DNA of 64,000 nt, from the NCBI RefSeq assembly GCF_035946055.1, contig NZ_CP108364.1, positions 1,612,001 through 1,676,000 on the forward strand. Direction: 5' to 3'. The position numbers were made by a program, and so were the translations under genes. Below are positions 32,053 through 42,153 of this stretch, piece after piece (the first letter of the stretch is position 1; the number at the start of each line of letters is the position of its first letter). The notes beneath the pieces are model-generated. The model worked only from the letters and a program-made list of their open reading frames with translations, made no database searches and was not told the DNA's origin. The DNA is from Streptomyces sp. NBC_01341 (GTDB lineage Bacteria; Actinomycetota; Actinomycetes; Streptomycetales; Streptomycetaceae).

Positions 32053-35000
32053 TTGAGTGTTGTGCTGTTTCGTCGCCCTGCCCGACGCCGTGGCCCGGAT
32101 ATGCCCGAGGGTGAGCTGAGCCTTCAGGAGCCGCCCACCCTGCCGGAGATCGTGCCAGACACGTCGGCCGTATGGACATACATGCCCATGGCTTTGATGT
32201 CTGTTTCTTCGATGTTGGTGTTCATACGTCCGGGCGGGGGCAGCGTCCTCACGTATGTCGCCATCGGCATGATGATCCTGGCTTCGGGCGCGATGCTGCT
32301 CGGTCAGCTGCTGCGCAAGCACAGCGACCGGAAACAGCGGCTTCGTGGTGAACGCAGGGATTACCTGAGGTACCTGTCACTGTCCCGGCGCCAGGTTCAC
32401 CGGGCGGTGATCGAGCAGCAACTCGCTCTGGCCTGGCGCCATCCTGAACCCGACGCACTGCGGTCGATGGTCCACACTACCCGGCTGTGGGAGAGAAGGG
32501 TCAAGGACGAGGACTTCGCGGAGGTTCGGATCGCGGTCGGTGACCAGGCGCTGGCCATGCGGCTGTCGCCGGTGACGACCAAGCCGGTTGAGGACCTCGA
32601 CCCGTTGGCCGCGCACGCCTTGCGACGGTTCATCCGCGCCTACAGCACGGTGCCCAGCCAGCCGATCGCGCTGTATCTGAGGTCCTGGGCACGAGTGTTG
32701 CTGCAGGGCGACGACGACAGGGCTGTCCGGGATCTGGTGCGCTCGGCGCTGTCGCAACTGGCCTTCTTCCACGCGCCGGAGGAGCTGTGGATCGCGCTGT
32801 GCGTGTCCGACGAGCGCCGCGCGGAGTGGGAATGGGTGAAGTGGCTGCCGCACAATCTCGACCCGCGGGACGAGGACGGCGCCGGGCCGGTGCGGCTGGT
32901 GGCATCGGCACTCAACGAACTCGAGGACCTGCTCGGCGCGGAGTTCGCCGAGCGCCCCGATTTCGACCCGGACGCGGAGGCCGGGCGCGAGGAACCGTTC
33001 ACGGTGATCGTGGTCGACGGCGGCGCCGTACCCTCCGGGCACCGGCTCGACGGGCCGGGATACCGCAACACGGTCGTGATCGACGTGTCCCACGCGCTGC
33101 GCTGGCGGCCCGGCCGTACCACGCTGCGGCTGGACGTCGCCTCCGACAGCGTTGCGCTGGTGCGGACCGACCGCAACCGCAAGGAGCAGTCGACGCGGCT
33201 CGGCCGCCCCGACCGGGTCGGCCCGGTGGCCGCACGGTCCCTGGCCCGGCTTCTGGCGCCGTTCAGGATGGGCCTGAGTGTCGATACCGCCGAACCGCTG
33301 GCCACTGACACGGAACTGACCACTCTGCTCGGCATCCCCGATCTGCACCGGCATGAACCTGCCACACTGTGGCGCCGCAGCACCGGCACCGGACGCCTCC
33401 GGGTACCGATCGCCCTGGGCGGCGACGGGCGGCCGGTGGAGCTGGACATCAAGGAGTCGGCACAGGGCGGTATGGGTCCGCACGGCATGCTGATCGGAGC
33501 CACCGGTTCCGGCAAGAGCGAGCTGCTGCGCACCCTGGTGCTGGGTCTCGCCCTGACGAACTCCTCGGAAACACTCAACTTCGTCCTGGTGGACTTCAAG
33601 GGTGGCGCCACCTTCCTCGGCCTGGACGAGCTGCCGCACACCTCCGCGGTGATCACGAACCTCGCGGACGAGGTCGCGTTGGTTGAACGTATGCAGGACG
33701 CCCTGCACGGCGAGCTGATCCGCCGACAGGAACTTCTTCGCGCGGCGGGCAACTACACCTCGGCGCTGGACTACGAGAAGGCGCGTGCGGCCGGTACTCC
33801 GCTCGCGCCGTTGCCGAGCCTGTTCGTGGTGGTCGACGAGTTCAGCGAACTGCTGGCAGCACACCGCGAGTTCATGGAACTGTTCGTGATGATCGGGCGC
33901 CTCGGACGCTCTCTGGGCGTCCATCTGCTGCTCGCCTCGCAGCGCCTGGACGAGGGCCGCATGCACCAGCTCGAGAGCCACCTCTCGTACCGCATCGGCC
34001 TGCGCACCTTCTCCGCCATGGAGAGCCGGGGCGTGCTGGGCGTGCCGGACGCCTACGAACTGCCCTCGCAGCCGGGCAGCGGCTTCCTGAAGAGTGGTGT
34101 GGAGGCACTGACCCGGTTCAGGGCGGCGTACGTCTCCGGCCCGTACCGGCAGCGCGGCGGCGCCGCCGCCCAGGCGAGGGTGGCAAGCCAGGTGGTGCCG
34201 TGGACCGCCGAATACGTGGTGCCGCGGGCCCCCGCAGAGGTCTCCGAGCCGGAGCCGGACGTCGAGGAGGACCAGAGCGAAACCTCCTTGCTGGCGGTCG
34301 CCCTGGACAAGTTGCGTGCCTCCGGGCCGAACGCGCACGAGGTATGGCTCCCGCCGCTGGGCGAGCCGTCCACACTGGACGAGCTGCTGCCCGGACTCGC
34401 ACCCGACCCGGCACGCGGCCTCACCGCGGCCGGCTGGCGGGGAACCGGCCGGCTGTCCGTGCCGGTCGGCCTGGTGGACAAGCCCTTCGAGCAGCGGCGG
34501 GATCCGCTGCTCGTCGACCTGTCGGCCGACGGTGGCCATGTGGGCGTGGCCGGCGGCTCACAGAGTGGCAAGTCCACCGTGCTGCGTACGCTGATCACGG
34601 CCCTGGCGCTCACCCACACCCCGCGTGAAGTCCAGTTCTACTGTCTCGACTTCGGTGGCGGATCGCTCTCCGCCCTCGCCGGGCTGCCGCACGTCGGTGG
34701 TGTCGCCGCCCGGCTGGATCAGGAACGGATCAGCCGCACGGTCGCCGAGGTCACGGCCGTGCTCAACCAGCGTGAACAGTTCTTCCTGGACAACGGCATC
34801 GACTCGATGGCGATGTACCGCCGCCGCCGTGCGGCCGGAGAGTTCCCGGAAGAGCCGCACGGCGACGTCTTCCTGGTGGTGGACGGGTGGTCGACGGTCC
34901 GCCAGGACTTCGACCACCTCATCCCGACGTTCAACCAGATCGCGGTCCGGGGCCTCAACTACGGCATGCACCTCGTCGTCGCGACCGCCCGCTGGGTCGA

Positions 35001-36036
35001 ACTGCCCGCGCAGATCCGCGACCAGCTGGGCACCCGCCTCGAACTGCGGCTCGGCGACTCCATGGACTCGATGATCGACATCCGCAAGGCGGCCAAGATT
35101 CCGCGTACGCCGGGGCGCGGCCTGACCAGCGAGGGAAAACTGCACTTCCTGACCGCGCTGCCCCGCATCGACGGCCTCAGCAACGTCGACGACCTCACCG
35201 AGAGTGTGGTGGCACTGGCCGAACAGGTCACCGCACAGTGGCCCGGCCAGCCGGCGCCGCCGGTCCGCATGCTCCCGCACCGGCTGCCCCTCGCGGAGCT
35301 GCCGCCCTCCGAGATGGGCGACGGGCTGCGGATTCCCCTGGGCCTCGACGAGGAGACGCTGTCGCCGGTCTGGCACGACTTCAGCAGGACCCCCCACCTC
35401 ATCGCCGTCGGCGACACCGAGAGCGGCAAGACCAACCTGCTCCGGATGATCGCTTCGGCGATCACGGAACGCTACACACCGGACGAGGCTCGCGTGCTGG
35501 TCGTGGACTACCGGCGTGAACTGCTCGAGTCCGTGCCGGAGCAATACCGTCTCGGGCACGCCATGTCCGCCGACGCACTGCGCGAACTGGTGGACGGCTC
35601 GGCGAGGGCCATCAAGACGCGGCTTCCCGGGCCGGAGATCACCCCCGCCCGTATGCGCCGTGCCGACTGGTGGGCAGGCCCGCGACTGTTCGTCCTCGTG
35701 GACGACTACGACCTGGTCAGCTCCAGCAGCGGCTACGACCACCCCTTCGGCGCTCTCTTCGACCATCTCGCCCTCGGCCACGAGACCGGCTACCACATGG
35801 TGGTGGTCCGGTCGGCCACCGGTGCGGGTCGCGGCCTCAACGACCAGCTCCTGCGCCGCCTGGACGAGGTCAACACTCCGGGTCTGCTGCTGTCGTGCCC
35901 GCCGACGGAGGGCTTCGTCTTCGGCAACATCAAGCCACGCAACCTGCCGCCCGGCCGTGGGCAGTACATCGCACGGCGCAAGGCGACGCTGATGCAGACG
36001 GCGATGGCGGAGACCGGGCCGAGCCCGCAGGAATGA
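32053..36036 (+). CDS. eccC: T7SS ATPase EccC (1327 residues, three FtsK/SpoIIIE domains)
   Basis: EccC is the motor of the ESX system and recognises the YxxxD/E signal of Esx substrates. The TTG start is supported by AAGGAG 8 bases upstream. Two transmembrane helices fall near residues 38-85. Three ATPase domains follow, with P-loops GATGSGKSE near residue 482, GSQSGKST near 834 and GDTESGKT near 1120. Walker B is FVVVDEF in the first domain, but FLVVDGW in the second and FVLVDDY in the third, so only the first keeps the classical Asp-Glu pair, as is common in EccC. It is one fused polypeptide, not split EccCa/EccCb. It is transcribed alone and ends at a strong hairpin. Confidence 0.97.
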   Translation: MSVVLFRRPARRRGPDMPEGELSLQEPPTLPEIVPDTSAVWTYMPMALMSVSSMLVFIRPGGGSVLTYVAIGMMILASGAMLLGQLLRKHSDRKQRLRGERRDYLRYLSLSRRQVHRAVIEQQLALAWRHPEPDALRSMVHTTRLWERRVKDEDFAEVRIAVGDQALAMRLSPVTTKPVEDLDPLAAHALRRFIRAYSTVPSQPIALYLRSWARVLLQGDDDRAVRDLVRSALSQLAFFHAPEELWIALCVSDERRAEWEWVKWLPHNLDPRDEDGAGPVRLVASALNELEDLLGAEFAERPDFDPDAEAGREEPFTVIVVDGGAVPSGHRLDGPGYRNTVVIDVSHALRWRPGRTTLRLDVASDSVALVRTDRNRKEQSTRLGRPDRVGPVAARSLARLLAPFRMGLSVDTAEPLATDTELTTLLGIPDLHRHEPATLWRRSTGTGRLRVPIALGGDGRPVELDIKESAQGGMGPHGMLIGATGSGKSELLRTLVLGLALTNSSETLNFVLVDFKGGATFLGLDELPHTSAVITNLADEVALVERMQDALHGELIRRQELLRAAGNYTSALDYEKARAAGTPLAPLPSLFVVVDEFSELLAAHREFMELFVMIGRLGRSLGVHLLLASQRLDEGRMHQLESHLSYRIGLRTFSAMESRGVLGVPDAYELPSQPGSGFLKSGVEALTRFRAAYVSGPYRQRGGAAAQARVASQVVPWTAEYVVPRAPAEVSEPEPDVEEDQSETSLLAVALDKLRASGPNAHEVWLPPLGEPSTLDELLPGLAPDPARGLTAAGWRGTGRLSVPVGLVDKPFEQRRDPLLVDLSADGGHVGVAGGSQSGKSTVLRTLITALALTHTPREVQFYCLDFGGGSLSALAGLPHVGGVAARLDQERISRTVAEVTAVLNQREQFFLDNGIDSMAMYRRRRAAGEFPEEPHGDVFLVVDGWSTVRQDFDHLIPTFNQIAVRGLNYGMHLVVATARWVELPAQIRDQLGTRLELRLGDSMDSMIDIRKAAKIPRTPGRGLTSEGKLHFLTALPRIDGLSNVDDLTESVVALAEQVTAQWPGQPAPPVRMLPHRLPLAELPPSEMGDGLRIPLGLDEETLSPVWHDFSRTPHLIAVGDTESGKTNLLRMIASAITERYTPDEARVLVVDYRRELLESVPEQYRLGHAMSADALRELVDGSARAIKTRLPGPEITPARMRRADWWAGPRLFVLVDDYDLVSSSSGYDHPFGALFDHLALGHETGYHMVVVRSATGAGRGLNDQLLRRLDEVNTPGLLLSCPPTEGFVFGNIKPRNLPPGRGQYIARRKATLMQTAMAETGPSPQE

Positions 36037-36042
36037 CCTCAC

Positions 36043-36086
36043 ATACGTGGGCGGCCGCTCCCTCCGGGGAGCGGCCGCCCACGTAT
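36043..36086. terminator. Hairpin terminator after eccC
   Basis: A perfect 20-bp stem with a 4-base loop begins 7 bases after the eccC stop. It reads atacgtgggcggccgctcc and its exact complement. It lacks a U-tract, as is usual in Streptomyces, and lies between convergent eccC and mycP, so it can act in both directions. Confidence 0.88.
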
Positions 36087-36188
36087 CCGTACCGTCGTCA
36101 CGATGTGTGCCCGGCCCGCAGACGGCGCTCGGGCCCACGCGGAACCCCTGCGCTCACCCGATGGGCGCGCGCCCCGCGCGAGACGGCC

Positions 36189-36235
36189 GGCGCGCGCCTG
36201 CCCCTCAGATCCGTATCAACGGGCAGGCGCGCGCC
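36189..36235. terminator. G+C-rich hairpin spanning the mycP stop codon
   Basis: A perfect 15-bp stem (ggcgcgcgcctgccc and its complement) has a 17-base loop that contains the mycP stop codon, so one arm is formed by the last mycP codons. It probably terminates or stabilises the mycP transcript. Confidence 0.6.
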
Positions 36236-37436
36236 AGCGACGGGCGCGGCCGCGCGGGACGATCACCGCGCCCCACGCGGCGAGCAGAGCCACACCGGCA
36301 CCGCCCGCGGCGAGTGCGACGGCGCGGCCGGTGGCACGCCCCGCGTCACCGTCCGACGGCAGGTGGACGGGGCCCGAACCGGTCGCCACCTGTGGGAGGG
36401 CCGCTCCGCCGCGCACCGAGGTGACGGCGGCGTACGGATCGACGCGAGGGACGTCCGCCGGATAGGCGGTGGCCACGAGCACCTCGGCGGTCGCCTGAGC
36501 GGACAGGCCGGGGTGCATGGACCGGACGAGCGCCGCGGTCCCCGCGACGTACGCGGCCGCCAGTGACGCCCCCGACCCTATGAAGTGCCCCTTCCCCCCG
36601 GGCCCGATGCCGACCACACCGTCACCGGGCGCGGCCATGTCGGCGCTGCGAGGCAGGAGGGCGTCGTCCGGCCTCGTGCCCCCGGCGTCGATGTCGACGA
36701 CGGACAGCACTTCGGGCTCGGCCGCGGGCCAGTAGTCCCGCGGTACCGGGGCCTCGCTCGAAGTGCGCTGCGGGGCGTCCGGCACCGCGGCCGCGACGAT
36801 CAGCACGTCCTTCTTGACGGCGCGGGACACCGCGGCCCGGAGTTCGCCGGACCGCTGCACCACGGCGGGGGACACCTCGATGACGTCGGCCCCGGCGTCG
36901 ACCGCGGAGTTGATGCCCGCTGCCACGGTGGCGCCGGTGGCGGCGCCGCGCTCATCCGTCCCGCGTACGCCGATGAGCCGCGCGCCCGGGGCGGTGCCCG
37001 CGAACCTGACCCCCTTGGCGGGTCCCGCGGCGATGAGCCCGGCGACGAACGTCCCGTGGCCCACGCAGTCGGTGCCTCCGCTCCCGACCGAAGTGACCCT
37101 CCCGTGCAGTGCCGGTGCCTTCTGGGACACCCCGGTGTCGACGACCGCCACGGTCACGCCGCCGCCCTGCGTCACGGCCCACGTGCGGGCCAGTCCCAGG
37201 CTCTGCTGAGCCCACGGCAGGGCCGCCGCCTTCTTGTCCGACGGGCCGGTACAGCCCTGCCCGTCGGTCAGTTCGGAAGGCATGACAAGCAGCCGTGTCG
37301 AGTCGGACGGCGATGCGGCACTCGCCGGCCCCGCTGCCGCGAGTGCCGGCACCGAGAGCAGAGCCGTCAGCGCCACGGTGCTGAACCGCGTCGGAGCGGA
37401 GGTGTACATACGGCGCCGTAGGCGGAGACGGGTCAT
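36216..37436 (-). CDS. mycP: Mycosin, subtilisin-like T7SS protease MycP
   Basis: MycP is the membrane-anchored S8 protease of ESX systems, needed for a stable secretion complex. A signal peptide lies at residues 1-40 (Arg-rich start, then a hydrophobic core ending APA/ASA). The catalytic triad is seen as Asp100 (VAVVDTG), His127 (VGHGTFVAG) and Ser291 (GSGASLAAAYVAGT). A C-terminal transmembrane helix (VALLAAWGAVIV) is followed by Arg-rich residues. The start is taken at the ATG at 37436; an ATG at 37445 is also possible. The usual oxyanion AAGN block reads IVAAAVPD here. It is convergent with eccC and follows the EccA-like gene. Confidence 0.93.
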   Translation of the reverse strand: MTRLRLRRRMYTSAPTRFSTVALTALLSVPALAAAGPASAASPSDSTRLLVMPSELTDGQGCTGPSDKKAAALPWAQQSLGLARTWAVTQGGGVTVAVVDTGVSQKAPALHGRVTSVGSGGTDCVGHGTFVAGLIAAGPAKGVRFAGTAPGARLIGVRGTDERGAATGATVAAGINSAVDAGADVIEVSPAVVQRSGELRAAVSRAVKKDVLIVAAAVPDAPQRTSSEAPVPRDYWPAAEPEVLSVVDIDAGGTRPDDALLPRSADMAAPGDGVVGIGPGGKGHFIGSGASLAAAYVAGTAALVRSMHPGLSAQATAEVLVATAYPADVPRVDPYAAVTSVRGGAALPQVATGSGPVHLPSDGDAGRATGRAVALAAGGAGVALLAAWGAVIVPRGRARRWRAPAR

Positions 37437-37489
37437 GGCACGCATCCTATGCCGCTCACACGTATCTTCCCGACCGGTCTCTCGCTCCG

Positions 37490-40400
37490 TCACTCGGGGG
37501 CCCGTTCATACCCGGCGACGTCCTGGGGCAGCAGCAGGCGCAGGTCGTCGAGGCTGGGTGCCACCACCGTGCTCAGGCGGCCCGCCTGGCGCGTCATCAT
37601 GCCTTCCAGCACCTGACGGGCCAGCCGCGCGTTGCCGAACGAACGGTCACGTGGCAGCGAGTCGAAGTACGCCCGCAGCACCTGCCCGGTGCCGGTCCCG
37701 CAGTCGTAGCCCGCATCGAGGGCATGCTGCCGCACGATGGTGACCAGCTCGTCCGAGGAGTAGTTGGCGAACTCGACGCGCCGGGAGAACCGGGACGACA
37801 GGCCAGGGTTGGAGGCCAGGAAGTGCTCCATCTCCTCGGTGTAGCCGGCGACGATGACCACCACCTCGTCCCGGTGGTCCTCCATCAGCTTGAGCAACGT
37901 GTCCACGGCCTCGAGTCCGAAGTCCGAGCCGGAGGACGCACCGCGCGGCGTCAGGGTGTAGGCCTCGTCGATGAAGAGCACACCGCCACGGGCCCGTTCG
38001 AAGACCTCGCGGGTGAGCTGTGCCGTATGGCCGACGTACCGTCCCACGAGGTCGGCGCGCGCCACCTCGACCATCTGGCCGCGCGGCAGCACACCCAGTC
38101 CGGCCAGGAGTTCGCCGTAGAGACGGGCGACCGTGGTCTTGCCGGTGCCGGGCGGTCCGGTGAAGACGAGGTGGTGGCTGATGCGCGGCACGGGCAGTCC
38201 GGCGGCCTCACGCTGCCGAACGGTCGACAACAGGTTGACGAGGTCGGTGACATCGCGCTTGACCGCGGCGAGGCCGATCATGTCGCCTAGCCGGGTGAGC
38301 GCATCATCGTCCGGCTGGCCCTCCCCCTCGGCGGCGGACGCCTGGTCGTCGACGTCCTCGGGCATCAGGAGTCGGAGGTCCCGCTCGTTGATGTCCGTCA
38401 GCGTGGCGAGCCTGAACGCCTGCCGGTCCACCATCTGCTCGAACACCTGGCGCGCGGCCCGGCCGTTACCGAAGCTGGCGTCTTTCGGCATGCGTTCGAA
38501 GTGCACGGCGAGAGCTTTGAGGGTGGACTCGTCGAGCTCGTACTGGTGCCGGACGCACATGGTCTCCATGATCGCCACGAGATCGGGGACCGAGTAGTTC
38601 TCGAACTCGACCGTGCGGGAGAACCGGGAGGCCAGACCGGGGTTGGACGTCAGGAACCGTTCCATCTCGGCGGAGTACCCGGCGACGACCACCACGATGT
38701 CCTCGCGGTGGTCCTCCATGAGCTTCAGCAGGGTGTCCACGGCCTCCCGGCCGAAGTCGGCACCGGATCCCCGGCTGTCGGACGTGAGGGTGTACGCCTC
38801 GTCGATGAACAGAACGCCGCCGAGGGCCCGGTTGAACGTCTCGGTGGTCTTGATGGCGGTGCCACCGACGATCTGTGCGACGAGGTCGGCCCGGGAGACC
38901 TCGACGAGGTGCCCGGAGCGCAGGGCCCCCAGTTCCGCGAGGATGGTGCCGTACAGGCGGGCCACGGTGGTCTTACCGGTACCGGGCGGTCCCGCGAAGA
39001 CGAGATGGCGGCTCATGGGCGGGGCCGACATGCCCAGCCGGGCCCGACGCTGGGCGAGCTGGGTGAGGTTGACCAGTGTCCGGACCTGGTGCTTCACGTT
39101 CTCCAGGCCGATCAGTGACTCGAGCTCCGCCAGCGGCCCGTTGGTGCGTACGAGCTGCTCATCCGGTTCCTGCGTGGCCGCCGGGTCGGTGCCCGCGCCG
39201 TCACCCAGGCCCCAGGCGTCTCGTTTGGCGTTGCCACTGCTCGTCAGGCCCTCGACGACCAGCCGTTCGCCGGGCCGGGACTGGACGAGTCCGCCTCCGC
39301 TGTTCTCGCGAAGGGTGCAGTTGACGACGGAGACCGGCGAGGTGGTGTCGATGCGCATGCCGTCCTTGCCGCTGCCGCTGACCTCGCAGGCGTTGAAGGA
39401 GGCGCGCCCACCCTCGGCGACCATCACGCCGTGGCCGGTGCTGGCGGCCACGCGCAGGCGCGTGGCGGTCAGCTCGCCACCCTCGGCCACGCTGATCCCC
39501 GCTTCCCCTGCGGCACTGATCTCCAGGTCCCGGACGGTCAGGATGCCGCCTGCGCCGATCCACACACCTGCCTGTGCCGCCGAGCCGACTGTGCCGCCGC
39601 TGACGTAAACGTTGCCGTCGTCCTCGATGTGTATGCCCGCTCCGCCCGCCTGGTCGACGGCCCAGTCCTCCAGCCGGCCCCGCCCGTCCTTGACGACCTC
39701 GACACCATGGCTCCGCGGGGCACTGATCCGGGCCCGCCGCAGCAGCGGATTGGCTCCCGAGCGTATGGAGACACCCACTCCACCGGCGTCGATGACCTCC
39801 AGCCGGTCGAGTTCGGCCGCGGACTCCTCCTCCAGCAGGACCCCTGTCTCGGCGGCGTCCCGGACCGTCAGGCCGGTCAGTGCGGGGGACGCGGATCCGC
39901 TCACCCGCAGCGCCGCCACCTCGGAACTGTCCAGCCAGCAGTCCTCGAACGTGCCGCGCGACCGCTCGGTGACCAGCAGGCCATGACCGCGGGTGCGTGC
40001 CGTGCGGCATCTCCGCACGAGCGGGTCGGTCCCACCGCTCAGCACGATGCCCGGCCCCGTGGTGCCCGTGACCCGGACGTCCTCCAGAACCGTACGGGCC
40101 TGGCTGGTCAGATACACACCGGTGCTCGTGTCGTGCACGACCGTGCGCAGCACGCGCGTGGTGCTGTGCCCCTCCAGCGCGATGGAGGGCTTGTCGGTGG
40201 AGGAGATGTCGCAGTCCTCGACGGAGCCCTGCGCCTCGCCGTTGGCGAGGATGCCGTTGCCCCGGGCGTCGCGGATCGTGCAGCTGCGCACGGTGACCCG
40301 GCCCTGTTCCCCGATCACCACGCCGGACGTCTTGAGGTGTTCGACGGTGCACGACTCCAAGGAGCTGTCCACGGCGGACGTGACGACGACACCCGCACCG

Positions 40401-40804
40401 CCCGAGTTGCTGATCCAGCAGTCCCTCAGCGCCAGCGAGCCGGTGCCACGGGCTATCAGAGCGGTCCAGGCGGACCCGACGACCTCACAGCCCTCCATGG
40501 CCACCTGCCCACGCGCTGCGTCCAGCACGGGCAGGTCCTCGTCGCGACCGCGCAGCGTGAGGTCGGTGAGCATCACCCCGTCCGCCTTCAGCGACAGGAC
40601 GCTGCCGACCCGCGGCGCGATGTCGACGGTGCCCCGCCCTTGCTCGGCCACGATCGTGACCCTGGTGGTGACGACGAGGTGTTCCGCATACGTCCCCGGC
40701 AGCACGCTGATGACAGCCCCGCTGCGTGCCCTCGCCAGGGCCTCACCGATCGTACGCAGGCCGTCCTGCCCCTCTGGACCAACCGTCAGGACCTGGCGTG
40801 ACAC
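37490..40804 (-). CDS. EccA-like protein: beta-helix fused to two AAA ATPase domains (1104 residues)
   Basis: The GTG start at 40804 follows GAGGAGG at 7 bases. Residues about 1-530 form a right-handed parallel beta-helix with repeated turns such as [24 protein letters not shown] and [13 protein letters not shown]. Two CbbX/EccA-type AAA domains follow, with P-loops GPPGTGKTT near residues 605 and 886, Walker [12 protein letters not shown] in both, and sensor [10 protein letters not shown] or [10 protein letters not shown]. In mycobacteria EccA has a TPR region and one AAA domain and acts as a cytosolic chaperone for substrates. Here a beta-helix replaces the TPR and the AAA is duplicated. 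It lies 53 bases upstream of mycP, in the same direction. Confidence 0.9.
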   Translation of the reverse strand: MSRQVLTVGPEGQDGLRTIGEALARARSGAVISVLPGTYAEHLVVTTRVTIVAEQGRGTVDIAPRVGSVLSLKADGVMLTDLTLRGRDEDLPVLDAARGQVAMEGCEVVGSAWTALIARGTGSLALRDCWISNSGGAGVVVTSAVDSSLESCTVEHLKTSGVVIGEQGRVTVRSCTIRDARGNGILANGEAQGSVEDCDISSTDKPSIALEGHSTTRVLRTVVHDTSTGVYLTSQARTVLEDVRVTGTTGPGIVLSGGTDPLVRRCRTARTRGHGLLVTERSRGTFEDCWLDSSEVAALRVSGSASPALTGLTVRDAAETGVLLEEESAAELDRLEVIDAGGVGVSIRSGANPLLRRARISAPRSHGVEVVKDGRGRLEDWAVDQAGGAGIHIEDDGNVYVSGGTVGSAAQAGVWIGAGGILTVRDLEISAAGEAGISVAEGGELTATRLRVAASTGHGVMVAEGGRASFNACEVSGSGKDGMRIDTTSPVSVVNCTLRENSGGGLVQSRPGERLVVEGLTSSGNAKRDAWGLGDGAGTDPAATQEPDEQLVRTNGPLAELESLIGLENVKHQVRTLVNLTQLAQRRARLGMSAPPMSRHLVFAGPPGTGKTTVARLYGTILAELGALRSGHLVEVSRADLVAQIVGGTAIKTTETFNRALGGVLFIDEAYTLTSDSRGSGADFGREAVDTLLKLMEDHREDIVVVVAGYSAEMERFLTSNPGLASRFSRTVEFENYSVPDLVAIMETMCVRHQYELDESTLKALAVHFERMPKDASFGNGRAARQVFEQMVDRQAFRLATLTDINERDLRLLMPEDVDDQASAAEGEGQPDDDALTRLGDMIGLAAVKRDVTDLVNLLSTVRQREAAGLPVPRISHHLVFTGPPGTGKTTVARLYGELLAGLGVLPRGQMVEVARADLVGRYVGHTAQLTREVFERARGGVLFIDEAYTLTPRGASSGSDFGLEAVDTLLKLMEDHRDEVVVIVAGYTEEMEHFLASNPGLSSRFSRRVEFANYSSDELVTIVRQHALDAGYDCGTGTGQVLRAYFDSLPRDRSFGNARLARQVLEGMMTRQAGRLSTVVAPSLDDLRLLLPQDVAGYERAPE

Positions 40805-40959
40805 GCGCGAACCTCCTCATTCGGGCACCGGGTGTGTGGAGTACCGCGGTGCCTGTTCCGGGCCCGGGTGTCTGCAACGGGCAGGACCATCATGCCGGGC
40901 GGAACCATCATGCCGGGCCCGAGCGGGGGGTATCCACGTGGAATCGTAGGCGTGGCCAT
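40786..40959 (-). CDS. Possible 57-residue leader ORF overlapping the EccA-like start
   Basis: An ATG at 40959 opens a frame of 57 residues that ends inside the first codons of the EccA-like gene, overlapping it by 19 bases. It begins [16 protein letters not shown] and carries two MMV-PPG units from an 18-base direct repeat (catcatgccgggc, twice). A short AGGA lies 3 to 4 bases upstream, which is too close for a good ribosome site. It could be a coupling leader peptide or chance. Confidence 0.25.
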   Translation of the reverse strand: MATPTIPRGYPPLGPGMMVPPGMMVLPVADTRARNRHRGTPHTRCPNEEVRACHARS

Positions 40960-41492
40960 GTGTCCTGCGGACGGCAGGCACGGCGTCCGGCGGGTTGATG
41001 AGGTAGGTGAAATGTGTCTCCCGGTCGACCGTTGGAGACGTACCCCCGGCCGAGCGGTCCGAGATCGGCACAGCGTGACACACCCGGCGCCGGAGGCAGG
41101 CGCCAACCGCCGTAGCCGGTGAAGAGCGTTACTCGGAGGGCTCGTTGGTGGAACGCAACCCGGTGCGCCGGGCCGAGCCTGCTGCCACGGCACCCGCGCT
41201 GAAAGGGTGCCGAACGACCACGTATGATTTCCGTGAACCAGTCAAGTATGCGCTGGTCCAGTTTGACGGCACAGGTCAGGAGCACATCCTTGCCTCGGCA
41301 CCACCGCGATCGTCGCTGTACTGCAACCATTCGGCCATGTGAATCGTCGAGTATCCGATGAATCATGTGAGGTGTGTTCGGCCCGGGGGTCGGCACGGCA
41401 CAAGGGATCGGTTCACTCGGTGAGTCATGACGCCCGGATGCCCGGAACCATAGGGACGCCCGCCTCCGCAGCCCGAGCTAAGGAGTCATAGC
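40960..41492. other. Divergent intergenic region, EccA-like gene / T7SS-associated gene
   Basis: This 533-base stretch separates the minus-strand EccA-like gene from the plus-strand gene at 41493. No convincing gene is seen; the open frames here lack ribosome sites and codon bias. It should carry both promoters. The right part (41210-41400) is less G+C-rich. AAGGAG at 41480-41485 is the ribosome site of the next gene. Confidence 0.5.
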
Positions 41493-42110
41493 GTGAGTGA
41501 AGCCCCCGAGCGGGACGCCCTGGAAGCCATGAACATGCTCGACGATGTGCCCGCCGACATCCGGCAGGCGGCGCGGCTCGCTCCCGACCACTGGTTCGGC
41601 ATGGTCGACCCGGGGTGGCGTGGCGAAGGCACTCCACCGCAGTGGGCGGTTGTGGGCGAATGGCGCTCGGACGTGGACGGCGAGATCGCTGAGTGGCAGG
41701 CCAATGAGGACTACCGTCCTTCACCGGTCGCCCTGGGATGGCCGGAACCGACCGACGGCATCGACGAAGCCGTGCAGCAGGCCGTCACCGGTTACGGTCC
41801 CGGCGACGACGTGATCCGTCTGCTCGCGCCCGCCGAGGTGAGAGTCCTCCTCGGCCCCGATGACCAGCCCCTCGCCGCCCGGACGGCGGACGGGTCGCCC
41901 GTCATCCCTGTCTTCACCTCCGAAGCCCAGGTACGCGCGGTCGGCGCACTGGGCTCGCGCAGCGTTGGCGTCGTGGACCTGGTGGGCGAACTGCCGCCGG
42001 AACACCAGCTGTACGTCAACCCGACCGGTGTCGTCAGCATGGTGATCGAGACGCAACAGCTCAAGGCTGCGATCGCCACGAAGCCTGCTGACACGCCGCC
42101 TTCAGACTGA
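41493..42110 (+). CDS. T7SS-associated protein with SseB-like C-terminus (205 residues)
   Basis: The GTG start follows AAGGAG at 8 bases. The N-terminal half has the pattern APDHWFGMVDP, PPQWAVVGEWRSD, GEIAEW and YRPSPVALGWPEPTD, which I recognise from proteins annotated as type VII secretion system-associated in Streptomyces. The C-terminal half (SPVIPVFTSEAQV to LYVNPTG) resembles the SseB N-terminal domain. It has no signal peptide or membrane segment, so it is probably cytosolic. It lies 43 bases before the lectin gene in the same direction, suggesting an operon. Its role in secretion is not known. Confidence 0.85.
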   Translation: MSEAPERDALEAMNMLDDVPADIRQAARLAPDHWFGMVDPGWRGEGTPPQWAVVGEWRSDVDGEIAEWQANEDYRPSPVALGWPEPTDGIDEAVQQAVTGYGPGDDVIRLLAPAEVRVLLGPDDQPLAARTADGSPVIPVFTSEAQVRAVGALGSRSVGVVDLVGELPPEHQLYVNPTGVVSMVIETQQLKAAIATKPADTPPSD

Positions 42111-42153
42111 ACCGCTTTCTGTCCCTCTCCACTTCGATTATTGGAAGGACGCC

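Noticed and set aside
32377..34539. 720-codon minus-strand frame opposite eccC
   Set aside because: It is opposite a certain gene (three P-loops), has no recognisable domain and reflects high G+C at third positions.
34558..36138. 526-codon minus-strand frame opposite the 3' half of eccC
   Set aside because: Antisense shadow; it would also have to read through the eccC terminator hairpin.
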